A DNA stretch of 64,000 nucleotides from positions 1 through 64,000 of the forward strand of contig BGKB01000035.1 of assembly GCA_003116975.1 (NCBI GenBank). The letters are read 5' to 3'. Source of the DNA: Aurantiochytrium sp. KH105. Taxonomy: Eukaryota > Sar > Bigyra > Thraustochytrida > Thraustochytriidae. The notes beneath the pieces are model-generated. The model was not told the origin of the DNA. It made no database searches and saw only the letters and a list, made by a program, of their open reading frames with translations. Both the position numbers and the translations under genes were made by a program. Below are positions 38,622 through 48,849 of the stretch, in pieces; position 1 is the stretch's first letter; each line of letters opens with the position of its first letter.

Positions 38622-40220
38622 ATGGCGACGGTCTCGGTTGACGCCCATGTGCTCGCGCGCCTGCACAGAGTGCCGCCGACGAAGCGGCCGCGGCTGCTGG
38701 CGCTGCCGCGGCCGCTGCCGCGAGGACGAGAGGCGGCGGCGGCGACCGTCGTCGTCGCCGCCGCCGCCTTCGAAACGGACGATGCCGCGCAAACGATGCC
38801 GTGCGCGGGCCTCGAGCCGCTGAGTCAGACGGAAAGCTCGAGGCGAGAACCCGGGGGAGGGGATCTTGTGGGACGCCTTTTTGCACCCTTTGAGCATGAG
38901 CGCGAGCCTATGGTCGTGCTTGTGTGCATGTTCAAGCTCGACAAGGCGGCTGGACTGAAGGAAAATAAGGAGATCTTACGTCGCACAAGCGTGTTTCGGT
39001 TCGGAGACGAAACTCTGGTCCAGGTGAAGCCTCTCGATGAGGGACGCGCTGCGGCAAATCTTTCCGATCCAGAGGCGACGCTGGCAGAAGCGCTTCATGC
39101 GCGAAATGCTAAAGAGTACGAGCAAAGCGTGCGTCAAGGAATGTTTATTGCCCGTGTCACTCCGTTTCAGGCTCGACCCAGCAAGCGTGCAGACAATGTA
39201 GGCTCCGTCCGTGTCGGAGCGTGTCAAAGTCAAGATGAATTCCATGAAATCGAGGTTTGTGCCCTGGTGCCGCTGCACTTGACGTGCAGTGAGGCCAGTG
39301 CGTGCCTTGTGCAGCTTGTTGAGGCGGAACTCGAAGTGTCACAGGCTCAAGGTCGCGCTGCGCGACTTCATGTCCATTTGATTGACGCAGGACTCCCGGT
39401 GCACGTGCGCAGCTGCGGAGATCAAGCTCGATTGGAACTTGGTCTTGCGCGGAGTGCACGCCTCCCAAGTGATGCGTCGCGGATCGATCGTGTGTTGACG
39501 CCTGCGCGCTCTGCGCTGCTTCGCGGAGCCCATCATGCGGCACCAATGCCCGAAAAAATAGCGCGAGCAGGTGGGCGAGTCCACATCGCATCGGGCAAGT
39601 TCGACTATTTCCATTACGAATGCGAGGGTATGAATGACCGCGGATGGGGCTGCGCGTACAGAAGTTTGCAGATGATGCTGAGTTACTTTTACTTTCGAGG
39701 ATTCATCACATTGTCCGAGATCAAGGACGTGCCAGATGTGGTACAGATTCAGGTTATATTGCAAGAAATGAAAGTCATGGACGCGCAATTCAAGGCAGGT
39801 TGCAATCAGTGGATCGGGTCGCAGGAGATTGCATGGGTTTTGAGTGCGCTCGTGGACGTGGACTGTCGATTTGTTAAGGTAGAAACGCGGGGGGCTGCGT
39901 CGCTGCAAGAGGCCTTTGCGCAGATTGAAGAACACCTCGCCGAAGCAGACACTCCCATTGTGGCATGCGGAGCGAATCTAGCCTTCATTATTGCCGGAAC
40001 TGCGCGTGCTGGACCAGGGCGGCCATTCAGTGAAAGCAAGCTCTTGGTTGCGGACCCGCACTACTCTGGTCCTGATGACGTGAAGATGATCGTACACGAG
40101 CAGGCGCGTATGGAGGGATACACTGCGGTCCCGGTGAGCTGGCGGGACGTCTCCTCGGTCTTTGCACCAGGCAAACGCGTTGCACCAGCGACATGGACCC
40201 TGGTGCTGCCGATGGTATAG
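38622..40220 (+). CDS. UFSP2: UFM1-specific cysteine protease, UFSP family (peptidase C78)
   Basis: UFSP enzymes mature the ubiquitin-like protein UFM1 and remove it from targets; animal UFSP2 sits at the ER. The 532-residue protein has a divergent N-terminal half of about 300 residues and a C78 catalytic domain at the C-terminus. The catalytic motif NDRGWGCAYRSLQ carries Cys344. The partner residues are in DPHYSG (Asp478, His480). QWIGSQEIAWVLSALV and the GGxLAHT-like CGANLAFIIAG segment match UFSP2 closely. Length and the long N-terminal extension favour UFSP2 over the short UFSP1. The start is the only ATG before the conserved region and sits divergently from the UBR ligase. Confidence 0.92.
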   Translation: MATVSVDAHVLARLHRVPPTKRPRLLALPRPLPRGREAAAATVVVAAAAFETDDAAQTMPCAGLEPLSQTESSRREPGGGDLVGRLFAPFEHEREPMVVLVCMFKLDKAAGLKENKEILRRTSVFRFGDETLVQVKPLDEGRAAANLSDPEATLAEALHARNAKEYEQSVRQGMFIARVTPFQARPSKRADNVGSVRVGACQSQDEFHEIEVCALVPLHLTCSEASACLVQLVEAELEVSQAQGRAARLHVHLIDAGLPVHVRSCGDQARLELGLARSARLPSDASRIDRVLTPARSALLRGAHHAAPMPEKIARAGGRVHIASGKFDYFHYECEGMNDRGWGCAYRSLQMMLSYFYFRGFITLSEIKDVPDVVQIQVILQEMKVMDAQFKAGCNQWIGSQEIAWVLSALVDVDCRFVKVETRGAASLQEAFAQIEEHLAEADTPIVACGANLAFIIAGTARAGPGRPFSESKLLVADPHYSGPDDVKMIVHEQARMEGYTAVPVSWRDVSSVFAPGKRVAPATWTLVLPMV

Positions 40221-40525
40221 ACCGAAATGAATAACAACAAACAGTACTTTTGTGTGTGTGCGTGCATGTAGTCTTGCGGCCCAGCCCACAGAGGAGAGGT
40301 GTGTTGGTGGGGAAGAGAGAATTAGAGAAGAGAAGAGAAGAGAAGAGAATGGGTTGTGTTAGCTCATTCCTGCCGCGACACGCCTTCTGCGCCCGAGGTC
40401 ATTCGTTCATTGTGCACAGTCTGCACGTGGCTTCGCTTGGAGCCGCTTCATTCACTAAATGAGGCATCAATGACGCCCAGTCATTGCGCGCCAGTTGTAT
40501 CTTGATTGTTGCGAAGGGATCCCGG
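40221..40525. other. convergent 3' spacer
   Basis: 305 bp between the UFM1 protease stop and the transporter stop. It includes a GAGAA repeat at about 40326-40350. No gene is seen. Confidence 0.55.
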
Positions 40526-41869
40526 TCACACGCGGATCATCGCGACAATATTCGAAGAATTCGTGGGCAAAATGTGTCGATGAAAGACCGAGGCCGAAGG
40601 GGAGTATTCCGCATCGTCATGATTTGACTCGCGGCGCTTGCTTCGCGGCTTCACGCCAAAGAGAAAGACGGCGGCAATGACGATGGAAGTGCCCACGACA
40701 AATTGAAATGTAAGCTCGAAATTAAAAAGCAAGGACGAAAGCACAGAGGAAAGCACGATAGAGATCGAAGTCGCAAATCCTTTGAGGATATTGTCCGCGT
40801 ACTTCATGACGACGGCAATCATGAGACCGCCTCCCGCTTGCACGAGGACCACGAGCCAGACAATCATCGTGTAGCCACTAAAGAAACCATCTTCGTACAC
40901 GGCAGCTGCATCGTTGACAAGTACCCCGAAAAGCCCGAGGATCGTCCCGAAAATAGCCAGCTGCATATTGCGCGCAAAGAGAGAGACAACTCTGCCGTGC
41001 TTGAGGATCTTTTCCGTGTATACGCCGGCAAAGCCCGAGGAAACGCATGCGAGGAGGACACACGTGACGCCGACAACGCGGCTACCATCGGCATCTTGTT
41101 GATGACTTTTTGCAGGAGCGGGTGAAGATGCAAGCTGGACTAGGGCAACCCCCATCATGAGCAGCACGAGAGCAGTGAGTTGGTACATGGACAACGAACG
41201 TCCCAGCATGGACACGCTAAACATTGCAGTCGTGAGGATCTTGAGCTGATAGGTGACCTGATAGACGGCGGCCTCGAGGTTTGAGAGTGCGATGAAGAGC
41301 AAATTGTTCTGGATCGTGTAGAGAATTCCGGGGACTGCCAGCTTAAAGATATCCGGGTTAGTGAGCTCGCTGCGTGTGAATTCCCAAAAGTCCCCCTTAG
41401 ACTCTCGTTCTTGGTAGACTCCATAGGTCGATATTGCCAACTTTAGGAGCTCTGCCATGACGACGGCCGTGGACGACTTGTAGAGCTTGCCATTGGAGGC
41501 GGCGTTTGTTCGCGAGAAGCGCATCGCGAGAACGAGAACTGTATTCTGCACAATGAGGAGGATGAGACTGAGCCATTTGAGCTCGATGGTGACGCCTCCA
41601 AGTTTAATGACCCCCGTTTTTTCGCTGGTTGTTGACTTTGCGGGCCGCGTCGTTCTGCTTCTCGGTGGCAGCGGGGCGTCAAAGCCTTCTGCGGCCCTGG
41701 TCGGCTTGACGCCGCCGCTAGTCGCGGTAGAATCGAGGTGCTGCAGGCCGATCACGCTGTGATTGTTGCGCAGAACATTCACGCCGTATGGCCGCTGCTG
41801 CGCCTGGCGCGCAGGGTAAAAGTCCGCGTCGAGGCTCGAGCTCTCGCTGGTGGACCGCTTCATGGCCAT
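40526..41869 (-). CDS. nucleotide-sugar transporter, SLC35A family
   Basis: A 447-residue Golgi/ER-type nucleotide-sugar antiporter. An N-terminal cytosolic tail of about 95 residues precedes some ten hydrophobic segments. SLC35A hallmarks are present: AELLKLAIS, VPGILYTIQNNLLFIALSNLEAAVYQVTYQLKILTTA (shown only by its key blocks VPGILYTIQNN, LEAAVYQVTYQLKI), SSGFAGVYTEKILK and VMKYADNILKGFATS. These place it with UDP-galactose, UDP-GlcNAc and CMP-sialic-acid transporters; the exact substrate cannot be told by eye. The frame begins with two nearby ATGs (41869 and 41863), and the first is used here. The C-terminal tail is hydrophilic and lies cytosolically in the family model. Confidence 0.92.
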   Translation of the reverse strand: MAMKRSTSESSSLDADFYPARQAQQRPYGVNVLRNNHSVIGLQHLDSTATSGGVKPTRAAEGFDAPLPPRSRTTRPAKSTTSEKTGVIKLGGVTIELKWLSLILLIVQNTVLVLAMRFSRTNAASNGKLYKSSTAVVMAELLKLAISTYGVYQERESKGDFWEFTRSELTNPDIFKLAVPGILYTIQNNLLFIALSNLEAAVYQVTYQLKILTTAMFSVSMLGRSLSMYQLTALVLLMMGVALVQLASSPAPAKSHQQDADGSRVVGVTCVLLACVSSGFAGVYTEKILKHGRVVSLFARNMQLAIFGTILGLFGVLVNDAAAVYEDGFFSGYTMIVWLVVLVQAGGGLMIAVVMKYADNILKGFATSISIVLSSVLSSLLFNFELTFQFVVGTSIVIAAVFLFGVKPRSKRRESNHDDAEYSPSASVFHRHILPTNSSNIVAMIRV

Positions 41870-43769
41870 GTCCTCGGGGTTCGACTTTTTGCCTGAAATA
41901 ACGCGCGCGACAGCGGCGCCGCTCGAGGCCTCGCGCGGGCCTCGCCTCGCCTCGCTTCACCTCGCCTCTCCTCGCCTCGCCGTCGTTGCCGCCCTGCGCC
42001 GCTCCGCCGCGCGGTCGGTCACCAAGTACGCCGCGCGTGAAGCCGGGACCGTTGCCGCGTTGCTGGCAGCGGCGACGGCGGCTCCAGGACCGTGCCTCGA
42101 GGCCCGTCCGTGTCTCTCGGCTCTCTCCGAGCGGGCGAGGTCGGGCCGTAGTATACGCTTGTTCGTGGCTGGCTGCCCGTGCTTGAGCGGTTGCCACGTT
42201 TGCAGCGGAGGCGTCTTGGTACGCGGTCGGCTGCGGCTGCAGCTCGCGAGTCCCAGGCCGGCAGAAGAGAAGATCTTGTCTTGCTTGCTTCATCCCAAAG
42301 CTTGCTTCATTGGCCGGCCGACTTTTATAACGAGGTCGTCGATGCACCAAGTGCTGAGTCTCGGCCATTGCGGAGAAAGGAAGGAAGGAGGGGAAGAAGG
42401 AAGGGAGGCAGTCGCTTTGCGATCACCATTGTGTTCCTCACTGATTGATCGATCAGATGCGGCACTAGGCCTATAGATTTGTTGTGCATGCATTTGCACG
42501 CTGTTATTATGATACGGTGGTAAGCAACGAAGATGGCCGCGCATTTACCAGCCTGAAGAGGCAGACAGCTGACTGCACCTGCAGGCGTGTGTGTGTGTAA
42601 ATTTGCATGTGATGCAGGATGCACAAGCAAGCAACTTTCTACTTCTTTGTTTGACTCGCCATTCATCAGATCGTCCACTCCAATCCAGTGCACCAGTCAA
42701 CCAACCAAGTCCTCTTCAATCGTTCTTGCACGCGCATGCATCGCCGAGTACCGTGATTGTGACCGAGACGTCTTTACCGCGCTCGTCGGTCGCGCGCGAG
42801 CGAGCCTTCCGTAAAGGGGCACGCGGCCGCGACTGCCCGGGCCGCCCCCCGGGGCGGAGAGTCGCCGCACTTATCGCCGTCTCTCTTGGGGGTTACGTTG
42901 AACGTTTTCGCAGGATCTCCCTCCTTCCGCGTGTGCACGCGGCGGCCACCGAGAAGCGCGCAATCTCCTTTCTCTCTCGCGCCCGCCGGCTTTCCGCTTG
43001 GGCACGCAGGCACGCAGGCAGGCAGGCAGGCAGGCACGCACGCGCAGGCAGGCGGGCAGGCAGCCCCGCGCGCGCGAGCGAGCGAGCGCAGCGTCGTCGC
43101 GGCGGCAGCGGCGCGCGGCTGCAGCGGCGGCTTGCTGCGGCGCGCGAAAAGAGGCGCGTGCGGCACGTGCGTGCACCAGCCCAGTCCATTCCAGCGCAGC
43201 GCAGCCCTCCCTCCCTCCTTCCCTCCCTCTTTCTCCCTCCCTGCGACTGCAACGGCGCCGGGCCCTGCCCGCGCAGCGCAGCGCAGCGGTCGCGGCGAGT
43301 CGCGGCGGCGCAGCCCGAGCGACGCGCGAGTCGAGGCGGGCGGGCGAGCGAGCGAGCGGGGGACCTACCTCACTCCTCCTCCCTCACCTTCTTTCTCTCA
43401 GTCTAGGCGCAGAGTGAGCCAGAGAGGCGAGGCGAGGCGAGACGAGACGAGACCAGCGCGTGCACGCGCGTGCAGAGCCGAGCGGAGCAAGCACAGCAGA
43501 GCAAGCTCGGCAGAGCAGAGCACAGCAGAGCAGGTGTAGGTACACTTCGCGCGAGCTCGGGCGAGCGCGAGCGCGTGCAGACCAGAGTCGCGCCGGCGGG
43601 AGCTGCCGCGGCGAGGGAAGGGAAGGAAGCTAGGCGGAGACCAGCGGCGCACGGTGCGCCGCCAGGAGCGACGAGGGCCCTCGCGCGAACGCTTGGCCGG
43701 AGGGCGAAGAAGCCCGACGGCGACCGCGAGTCCGGAGGCCCCAAGTCCGCGGGCAACCAGGAAGGCAGC
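41870..43769. promoter_or_regulatory. divergent intergenic region (SLC35A transporter / PP2C-like gene)
   Basis: 1.9 kb holding two promoters and leaders. It contains CTCGC repeats near 41945-41980, the palindrome TAGGCCTA near 42468, CAGG/CACG repeats (43004-43062), CTCC repeats near 43210 and GAGAC/GAGCA repeats near 43430-43530. Frames here are Arg/Ala/Pro-rich low complexity. No gene is called. Confidence 0.5.
43004..43062. repeat. (CAGG)n / CACG mixed tetranucleotide repeat
   Basis: About 14 tetranucleotide units, mainly CAGG with CACG variants. Confidence 0.8.
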
Positions 43770-45590
43770 ATGAGGTCGATGCTGCGCAAGAGCATGGGCC
43801 GGCGGTCGGGCGACCGCAAGACCGCGCAGTTCAAGCCGGCCTTTGAGAAGCTGCTCATCTGCGACAACGGCAAGGACAACGTGCCCGAGCTCTTTGTGGA
43901 CAACGAAGGCCAGGCCAACGAGGCCGTCGCGTGCATCTCGCAGTCGCGCTCGCCCGGACACAAGAACGTGGGCCAGGACGCGATCGGCCTCGCCCGTCAT
44001 GATAACTGGGACATCAAGGTCCTCTGCGACGGCCACGACCGCGACGGTCACGATGTCTCCCGCGCTGTCTGCAAGGCCATGCCCCGCGTTGTTCTCCGCA
44101 TGCTGACCGAGCGCGACGACCCGGACGAGCCTCCCTCGGAGGAACTCCTGGTCGAGGCGTTCAGAGAGGTCTCGGACGAGGTCTGCTGGACCGACGAGGA
44201 CGTGCACCCGGGCATGTTTGTCAAGTGCTTTGCAGGCAAGTGGGAGGGCCGCGTGGGTTTCCTTGCTGAGGGCCGCGATAGCTCCACGGCCGTGCTGGTC
44301 GTCGTCGACGAAGACGGCTACCACCGCCCCCTCGTCGAGCGCAAGCACCTCAAGCGCCCCAAGTTCACCGGTGGTACCACCTGTGTCCTGACTGTGATGA
44401 ACACCGCGAACGGCCTCTGCCGCATTGCGCAGACGGGTGACTCTCGGGCGATGATTTTCAACATGAACATGTTCGAAGACAAGTTCATGCAGCCCGTGTT
44501 TGGCGTCGTCGACTTCTCGAGCGATGCCGTACCCCCGATGGGGATTTGTTCCCCGGCGCACAGCGTTTTCAACCCAGCGGAGCTCCTGCGTCTCAACACG
44601 GACTACGCTGGCGCGTTTGAGATTGATGGCGCCTTTCTCGTCAACCCCTTGACGAAGTTCTCCATCCAGCCCACGCGCGGCATCGGTGACTTTGATGTCT
44701 ACGGCACGGGTTACATTTCCGTACCGGAAGTCACGTCCGTTTTTAAGCTCAAGCCAGGCTCTATCCTTCTCATGGCGAGCGACGGCGTCTTTGACGATCA
44801 CGTCATCAAGACCGATGAACTCGTCACCTTTTTTGCTGACAATATCGAAGACGACATGCCGCTCACCAAGATCGCCAACATGCTCTACGACGAAACCCTC
44901 CAGCGCAGTTTGGCCGGTGGCTATGTCGATGACATCTCTCTCATCGTCTACAGGGGTCATGATGTTGACTCGGCGGGCGAGGTTCCCGTGGAAGACCTCG
45001 ATGGCGACGCCCTTGACATGGACGCTGCCGAAGAAGAGGAGGCCCTCGAGCTTGAACTCGACGAGGCGACCGCGGAGGAGCTAAGCAAGACCACCAACCT
45101 GCGCCGTTCGCTGCTCGGCGGTCTCATGAAGAAGACGCGCGGCGCCATGATGGGCAGCAGGCGCGAGCTCATTTCCCTCGATGATGAGCGTATCGCGACG
45201 AAACCTGACATCGACGAGCCCAATCCCGAAGATCGCCGCAAGACGATCGACAGGACCGAGCGCGCTGCATATTCGGACTTTCTCCAGGAGGCGCTTCGCC
45301 AGAAGGAGGCTGAAGATGCCGATGACGCCGCCGAAGGCGACGAGGACGCGGAGACGGCCGAGATGGCCTCGGCCATTCTTGGTCGCTTTGCCCAGCGTTA
45401 CGGCCACACGCCCGAGGAGGTTCGCTCGGGTATCAATGTTTCCAAGGACGCTGCGAATGTTGGACGCCGTGTCTCGGCCTCAATGGCGCGCCAAGCCATG
45501 TTCGACGAGGATGAGCTGCTTGAAGAGGACGAGGAGGAGGCCGCTTCTAGCTCGAAAAAGGGCAAGAAGAAGAGGTCGAGCAGGAAGTAA
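43770..45590 (+). CDS. PP2C-like phosphatase family protein with inserted beta-rich segment
   Basis: A 606-residue PPM-family protein. The start is the first ATG of the frame (A at -3); the upstream frame begins with GTG and is low complexity. PPM motifs appear in order: GQDAIG, CDGHDRDGHDVS in place of the usual DGHGG, GGTTCVLTV, QTGDSRAM, TRGIGDF, LLMASDGVFDD and YVDDISLIVY. Most metal-ligating Asp positions seem kept, but the DGH-x4-DGH motif is unusual. Inserted between the second motif and GGTT is a segment of about 55 residues (HPGMFVKCFAGKWEGRVGFL and following) that looks like a small SH3/KOW-type beta barrel. The last 150 residues are acidic, then basic (KKGKKKRSSRK). The family call is firm; catalytic activity is not assured. 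Confidence 0.82.
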   Translation: MRSMLRKSMGRRSGDRKTAQFKPAFEKLLICDNGKDNVPELFVDNEGQANEAVACISQSRSPGHKNVGQDAIGLARHDNWDIKVLCDGHDRDGHDVSRAVCKAMPRVVLRMLTERDDPDEPPSEELLVEAFREVSDEVCWTDEDVHPGMFVKCFAGKWEGRVGFLAEGRDSSTAVLVVVDEDGYHRPLVERKHLKRPKFTGGTTCVLTVMNTANGLCRIAQTGDSRAMIFNMNMFEDKFMQPVFGVVDFSSDAVPPMGICSPAHSVFNPAELLRLNTDYAGAFEIDGAFLVNPLTKFSIQPTRGIGDFDVYGTGYISVPEVTSVFKLKPGSILLMASDGVFDDHVIKTDELVTFFADNIEDDMPLTKIANMLYDETLQRSLAGGYVDDISLIVYRGHDVDSAGEVPVEDLDGDALDMDAAEEEEALELELDEATAEELSKTTNLRRSLLGGLMKKTRGAMMGSRRELISLDDERIATKPDIDEPNPEDRRKTIDRTERAAYSDFLQEALRQKEAEDADDAAEGDEDAETAEMASAILGRFAQRYGHTPEEVRSGINVSKDAANVGRRVSASMARQAMFDEDELLEEDEEEAASSSKKGKKKRSSRK

Positions 45591-46297
45591 AGCGGTCGTC
45601 GATCGAGAATAGTGTCTGCACGCGCCTCCTTCATCTTTCTTCAGGTTTTATTTTTGCCTCCACGTATCTGTGTCTGCTGTGTGAATGTGAGAAAGACACG
45701 CCTGAATTCCTTTGTTCCTTTCTGTTCAAGTCCACTATCAAGCGCACAAGGCCGTCAGAATAGATAGGCCAACCTACAGCTTCCTTGACCTCGAGCCATC
45801 ACTCGTCCACGAATGCGCCGCTCGCTCGGTGCATCGGAAGTGTTGATGTTGATGTTGTTGATGGATGATGATGATGATCACGTTGTTTCTTTTCTTTTTT
45901 TTCTTTTCCTTGTTTCTTTCTTTCAATCTGCAACTCGTGAGCATCGCGAAAAATCGCGAATGCGTGTATGGGTATAATGAGGCAACATCATGACCATCAT
46001 TTGACCCCCAGGTATGGATTTGGCCAGCTCACCGCTTTGGGAAAAAAATGAGAATAACGTTTTTATCTTTTACTTCAGTGACTTGTCCATCGTCTTCTAG
46101 ATTCCACCAACACACAAGACGAAAATATATGAGCGTTGTGGGGTGGAGAGACTGATCACTTGGCTGGCTGGCTGGCTGGCTGGCTGGCTAGCAGACTAAA
46201 TGTATGCAAGCTCGATTGCCGCGTGTGTGTGTGTCTCACAACGAACGGTTGTTTCTTTGCTTGCATTTGGCTTTTGCTCTGTTGCTTTGTCGCGTTT
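45591..46297. other. convergent intergenic region
   Basis: About 700 bp between the PP2C-like stop and the GCDH stop, AT-richer than the genes. It has TGATGT/GATGAT repeats (about 45843-45880), T-rich tracts near 45890-45925 and (TGGC)n at 46161-46189. No gene is seen. Confidence 0.5.
46161..46189. repeat. (TGGC)n microsatellite
   Basis: Seven tandem TGGC units downstream of the GCDH stop. Confidence 0.85.
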
Positions 46298-47593
46298 TTA
46301 CTTTTTGGCAGGCTTGGGCACAAAGGCCGGAATGCCGGTAATGGCACGGCCAAGAATGAGCGCATGAACATCGTGCGTGCCCTCGTATGTGTTGACAGCC
46401 TCAAGATTCATCACATGGCGAATCACGTGATACTCGTCAGCGATACCGTTGCCGCCAAGCATATCGCGAGCGGTGCGAGCAATGTTGAGAGCCTTGCCGC
46501 AGTTGTTTCGTTTGATGAGGGAAATCATTTCGGGGGCAACCTTTCGGTTCTCCTTGAGACGACCCACCTGGAGTGCAGCCTGCGTGCCGAGTGCGATTTC
46601 GGTCGCCATGTCAGCCAACTTGAGCTGCGGAATCTGGTTCGCGGCCAGCGGAGAGCCGAACTGCTTGCGATCGAGGGTGTACTCGCGCGCGACCTCGTAA
46701 CAGGCGTGCGCAGCGCCCATTGAGCCCCAGGCAATGCCAAAACGGGCGTTGTTGAGGCAGCTAAAGGGCCCCGTCAGACCACGGACCTCGGGAAGCATGT
46801 TCTCGGCGGGAACAACAACGTCTTCGAGAAAGATCTGACCCGTTGTGGAAGCACGGAGGCTGAACTTGCCCTCGATCTTGGGCGTCTCAATGCCCGGCAT
46901 GTCACGCTCGAGGATGAAGCCGCGAATGTCGCCTTCGTCGTCCTTTGCCCAAATAATAAAGAGATCCGCAATGGGCGAGTTGGTGATCCAGTTCTTGGCT
47001 CCGTTGAGAATGTAAGAGCCATCGGCCTGCTTGCGCGCACGCGTTTCCATCCCACTGGGGTCCGATCCGTGGTTGGGCTCGGTGAGCCCGAAGCAGCCGA
47101 TCAGATTTGCCGAGGCCAGTTCGGGAAGGTACTTCTTCTTTTGCTCTTCGGAGCCCCAGTCGTAGATGGGGCCCATGACCAGCGAGCTCTGCACCGACAT
47201 GGCTGATCTGTATCCGCTGTCGATGGCCTCCACCTCGCGCGCCACGAGACCGTACGCCACGTAGCCCACGCCCGCGCCGCCATATTCCTCGCTCACGGTG
47301 GGACCAAGAAAGCCGAGCTCGCCAAGCTCCGTCATGATCTTCTTGTCGAAGTGCTCCTTGCGGGTGGCCTCGATTACGCGCGGCTTGAGCTCCTGCTGCG
47401 CGTATTTCCGCGCGGCGTCCCGAATTTGGATCTCGTCCTCGGTCAGACCGCTCTCGACGTTGAGCGGGTCCTCCCAGTCAAAGTCCACGTATCCCTTGGA
47501 CGCCATCTGCGAGGAGAACGCGCGCCGCCCCGTCGCGGCGAGCACGGCCTGCGACGCTTTCGCGCCCGGCGCCTGCCTCATCATCATCATCAT
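46298..47593 (-). CDS. GCDH: glutaryl-CoA dehydrogenase, mitochondrial
   Basis: An FAD-dependent acyl-CoA dehydrogenase that oxidises and decarboxylates glutaryl-CoA to crotonyl-CoA in lysine and tryptophan breakdown. The 431-residue length fits the family. The N-terminus (five Met codons, then [23 protein letters not shown]) is a mitochondrial presequence. The mature part has [65 protein letters not shown] and [18 protein letters not shown]. The catalytic base Glu404 lies in [17 protein letters not shown], which is specific to GCDH among acyl-CoA dehydrogenases. The ATG run comes from a CAT trinucleotide repeat on the + strand, so which Met is used is unclear. Confidence 0.97.
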   Translation of the reverse strand: MMMMMRQAPGAKASQAVLAATGRRAFSSQMASKGYVDFDWEDPLNVESGLTEDEIQIRDAARKYAQQELKPRVIEATRKEHFDKKIMTELGELGFLGPTVSEEYGGAGVGYVAYGLVAREVEAIDSGYRSAMSVQSSLVMGPIYDWGSEEQKKKYLPELASANLIGCFGLTEPNHGSDPSGMETRARKQADGSYILNGAKNWITNSPIADLFIIWAKDDEGDIRGFILERDMPGIETPKIEGKFSLRASTTGQIFLEDVVVPAENMLPEVRGLTGPFSCLNNARFGIAWGSMGAAHACYEVAREYTLDRKQFGSPLAANQIPQLKLADMATEIALGTQAALQVGRLKENRKVAPEMISLIKRNNCGKALNIARTARDMLGGNGIADEYHVIRHVMNLEAVNTYEGTHDVHALILGRAITGIPAFVPKPAKK

Positions 47594-47800
47594 CGTCGTC
47601 CTCCCCCGCTACTACCTCCTTCCCGTCCCACTCCGTGTTCCGCTTTTTCCGCGAGTTTCCGCTCTGCCTGCCTGCCTGGGTCACAAGGCGCCCCGCGTCC
47701 TGCGAAGAAAGCCTCCGCGCTTCTCGCGAGCGGGCCAGCCAGCGGAGCGCAGCCCGGCACGGAGAGCCCAGCGCGGCGCTGCTCCGCTCTACTCTGCTCG

Positions 47801-47840
47801 CGGCGTGGCGTGGCGTGGCGTGGCGTGGCGCGGCGCGGCG
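47801..47840. repeat. (GGCGT)n repeat
   Basis: About seven GGCGT/GGCGC units. Confidence 0.8.
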
Positions 47841-47950
47841 TCGCGAGGCGAGGCGTATCGTCGCGGCGAGCGCAAGTTTCGGGTTTGCTTTCTGTCGCTT
47901 TTGCTTTCCGCTTTTGCTTGCTCTCTACCTTCGCTCTGCTTTCGCCCTTT

Positions 47951-47996
47951 GCGATGCGATGCGATGCGATGCGGTGCGGTGCGGTGCGGCGATGCA
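47951..47996. repeat. (GATGC)n grading into (GGTGC)n
   Basis: Four GATGC units followed by three GGTGC units, a clear unit-to-unit drift. Confidence 0.8.
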
Positions 47997-48825
47997 AGGG
48001 CGGGCCTCGCGCGCCTCGCCGTTAGGACGCGGGGCTCCACTACGATGCAAAAAGCCATCCCCGCCGAGCGGCCTCGCGAGCGCGGCCGGGCAGGCGAGGA
48101 CGCGGCGCCGGCGGCGCGACGGGCGGGCGGGTCGAGCGCGGCGCGCCTAGGTCCGCTCCTCGCGCGGGGTCCTGCCGCTCCTGCCGCCGCGGCGCGCTGA
48201 ATGGCGCGGCCTCCGAGCGAGCCTGCCCGTCCGTCTTTCCGCGAGCCGGCCCGGGCTGCGCGCGACAGACGCCGCCGCCGTAGCTGCGGCCGCGAGCGGG
48301 CGAGGGGACCTCCTCCCTCGCTCGCTCGCTCGCGCGGGACGCCCGGCGCGAGCGAGCGTCGGTCGATCCGGTCGACCTTGCATCGATCGTCTCGCGCGGC
48401 ATCGCGTGCTTGGGCTCTTCTGTATCTAGGCTATTTCGACCCTTTCGACGATTCTCGACCCGCGGCCCGCAGCCGCTGTGCCCGCGACGGCGAGTTCCGG
48501 CGCCACGCACCGCCTCGAGTTCCAGGCGGGGCATCGCCGCCCACCTGCGGCTTGCAACCTGCCGGCCGGCCGGCCTCGCGGCTGATGCGAGGATCCCTGC
48601 ACAACGCGCAGGTGGTGGAAGCAGCACGCGTACGGACAAGTTGTGCCGTGGACGGTTAGTACCGGTACCGATTGGCGGTATAGACGCCAGGGGGCGGGGG
48701 CGGGTAAAGGGACCCAAAACAGTGGGGGTTAGGCCTGTTTTAGGCCGGCCCCGGCAGCGGCCGGAGTTTAGAGGGTCCTCAGGCAGGCTGTGGAGAGGAG
48801 GCGAGGCGAGCAAGAGCTCGTCGTG

Positions 48826-48849
48826 CTGCTGCTGCTGCTGCTGCTGCTG
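48826..48849. repeat. (CTG)8 repeat in the TrpRS leader
   Basis: Eight perfect CTG units upstream of, and in frame with, the TrpRS coding sequence. Confidence 0.85.

Noticed and set aside
38061-38897. N-terminal extension of the UBR ligase
   Set aside because: The frame is open but encodes Arg/Ala/Ser low complexity, overlaps the UFM1 protease gene and its first codon is not ATG. The start at 38060 is better placed.
42950-43070. Possible CRISPR-like or satellite array
   Set aside because: Units are tetranucleotides without spacers; this is a plain microsatellite.
43398-44960. Long - strand frame (520 codons) opposite the PP2C-like gene
   Set aside because: Antisense shadow of an identified gene; no domain and no plausible start.
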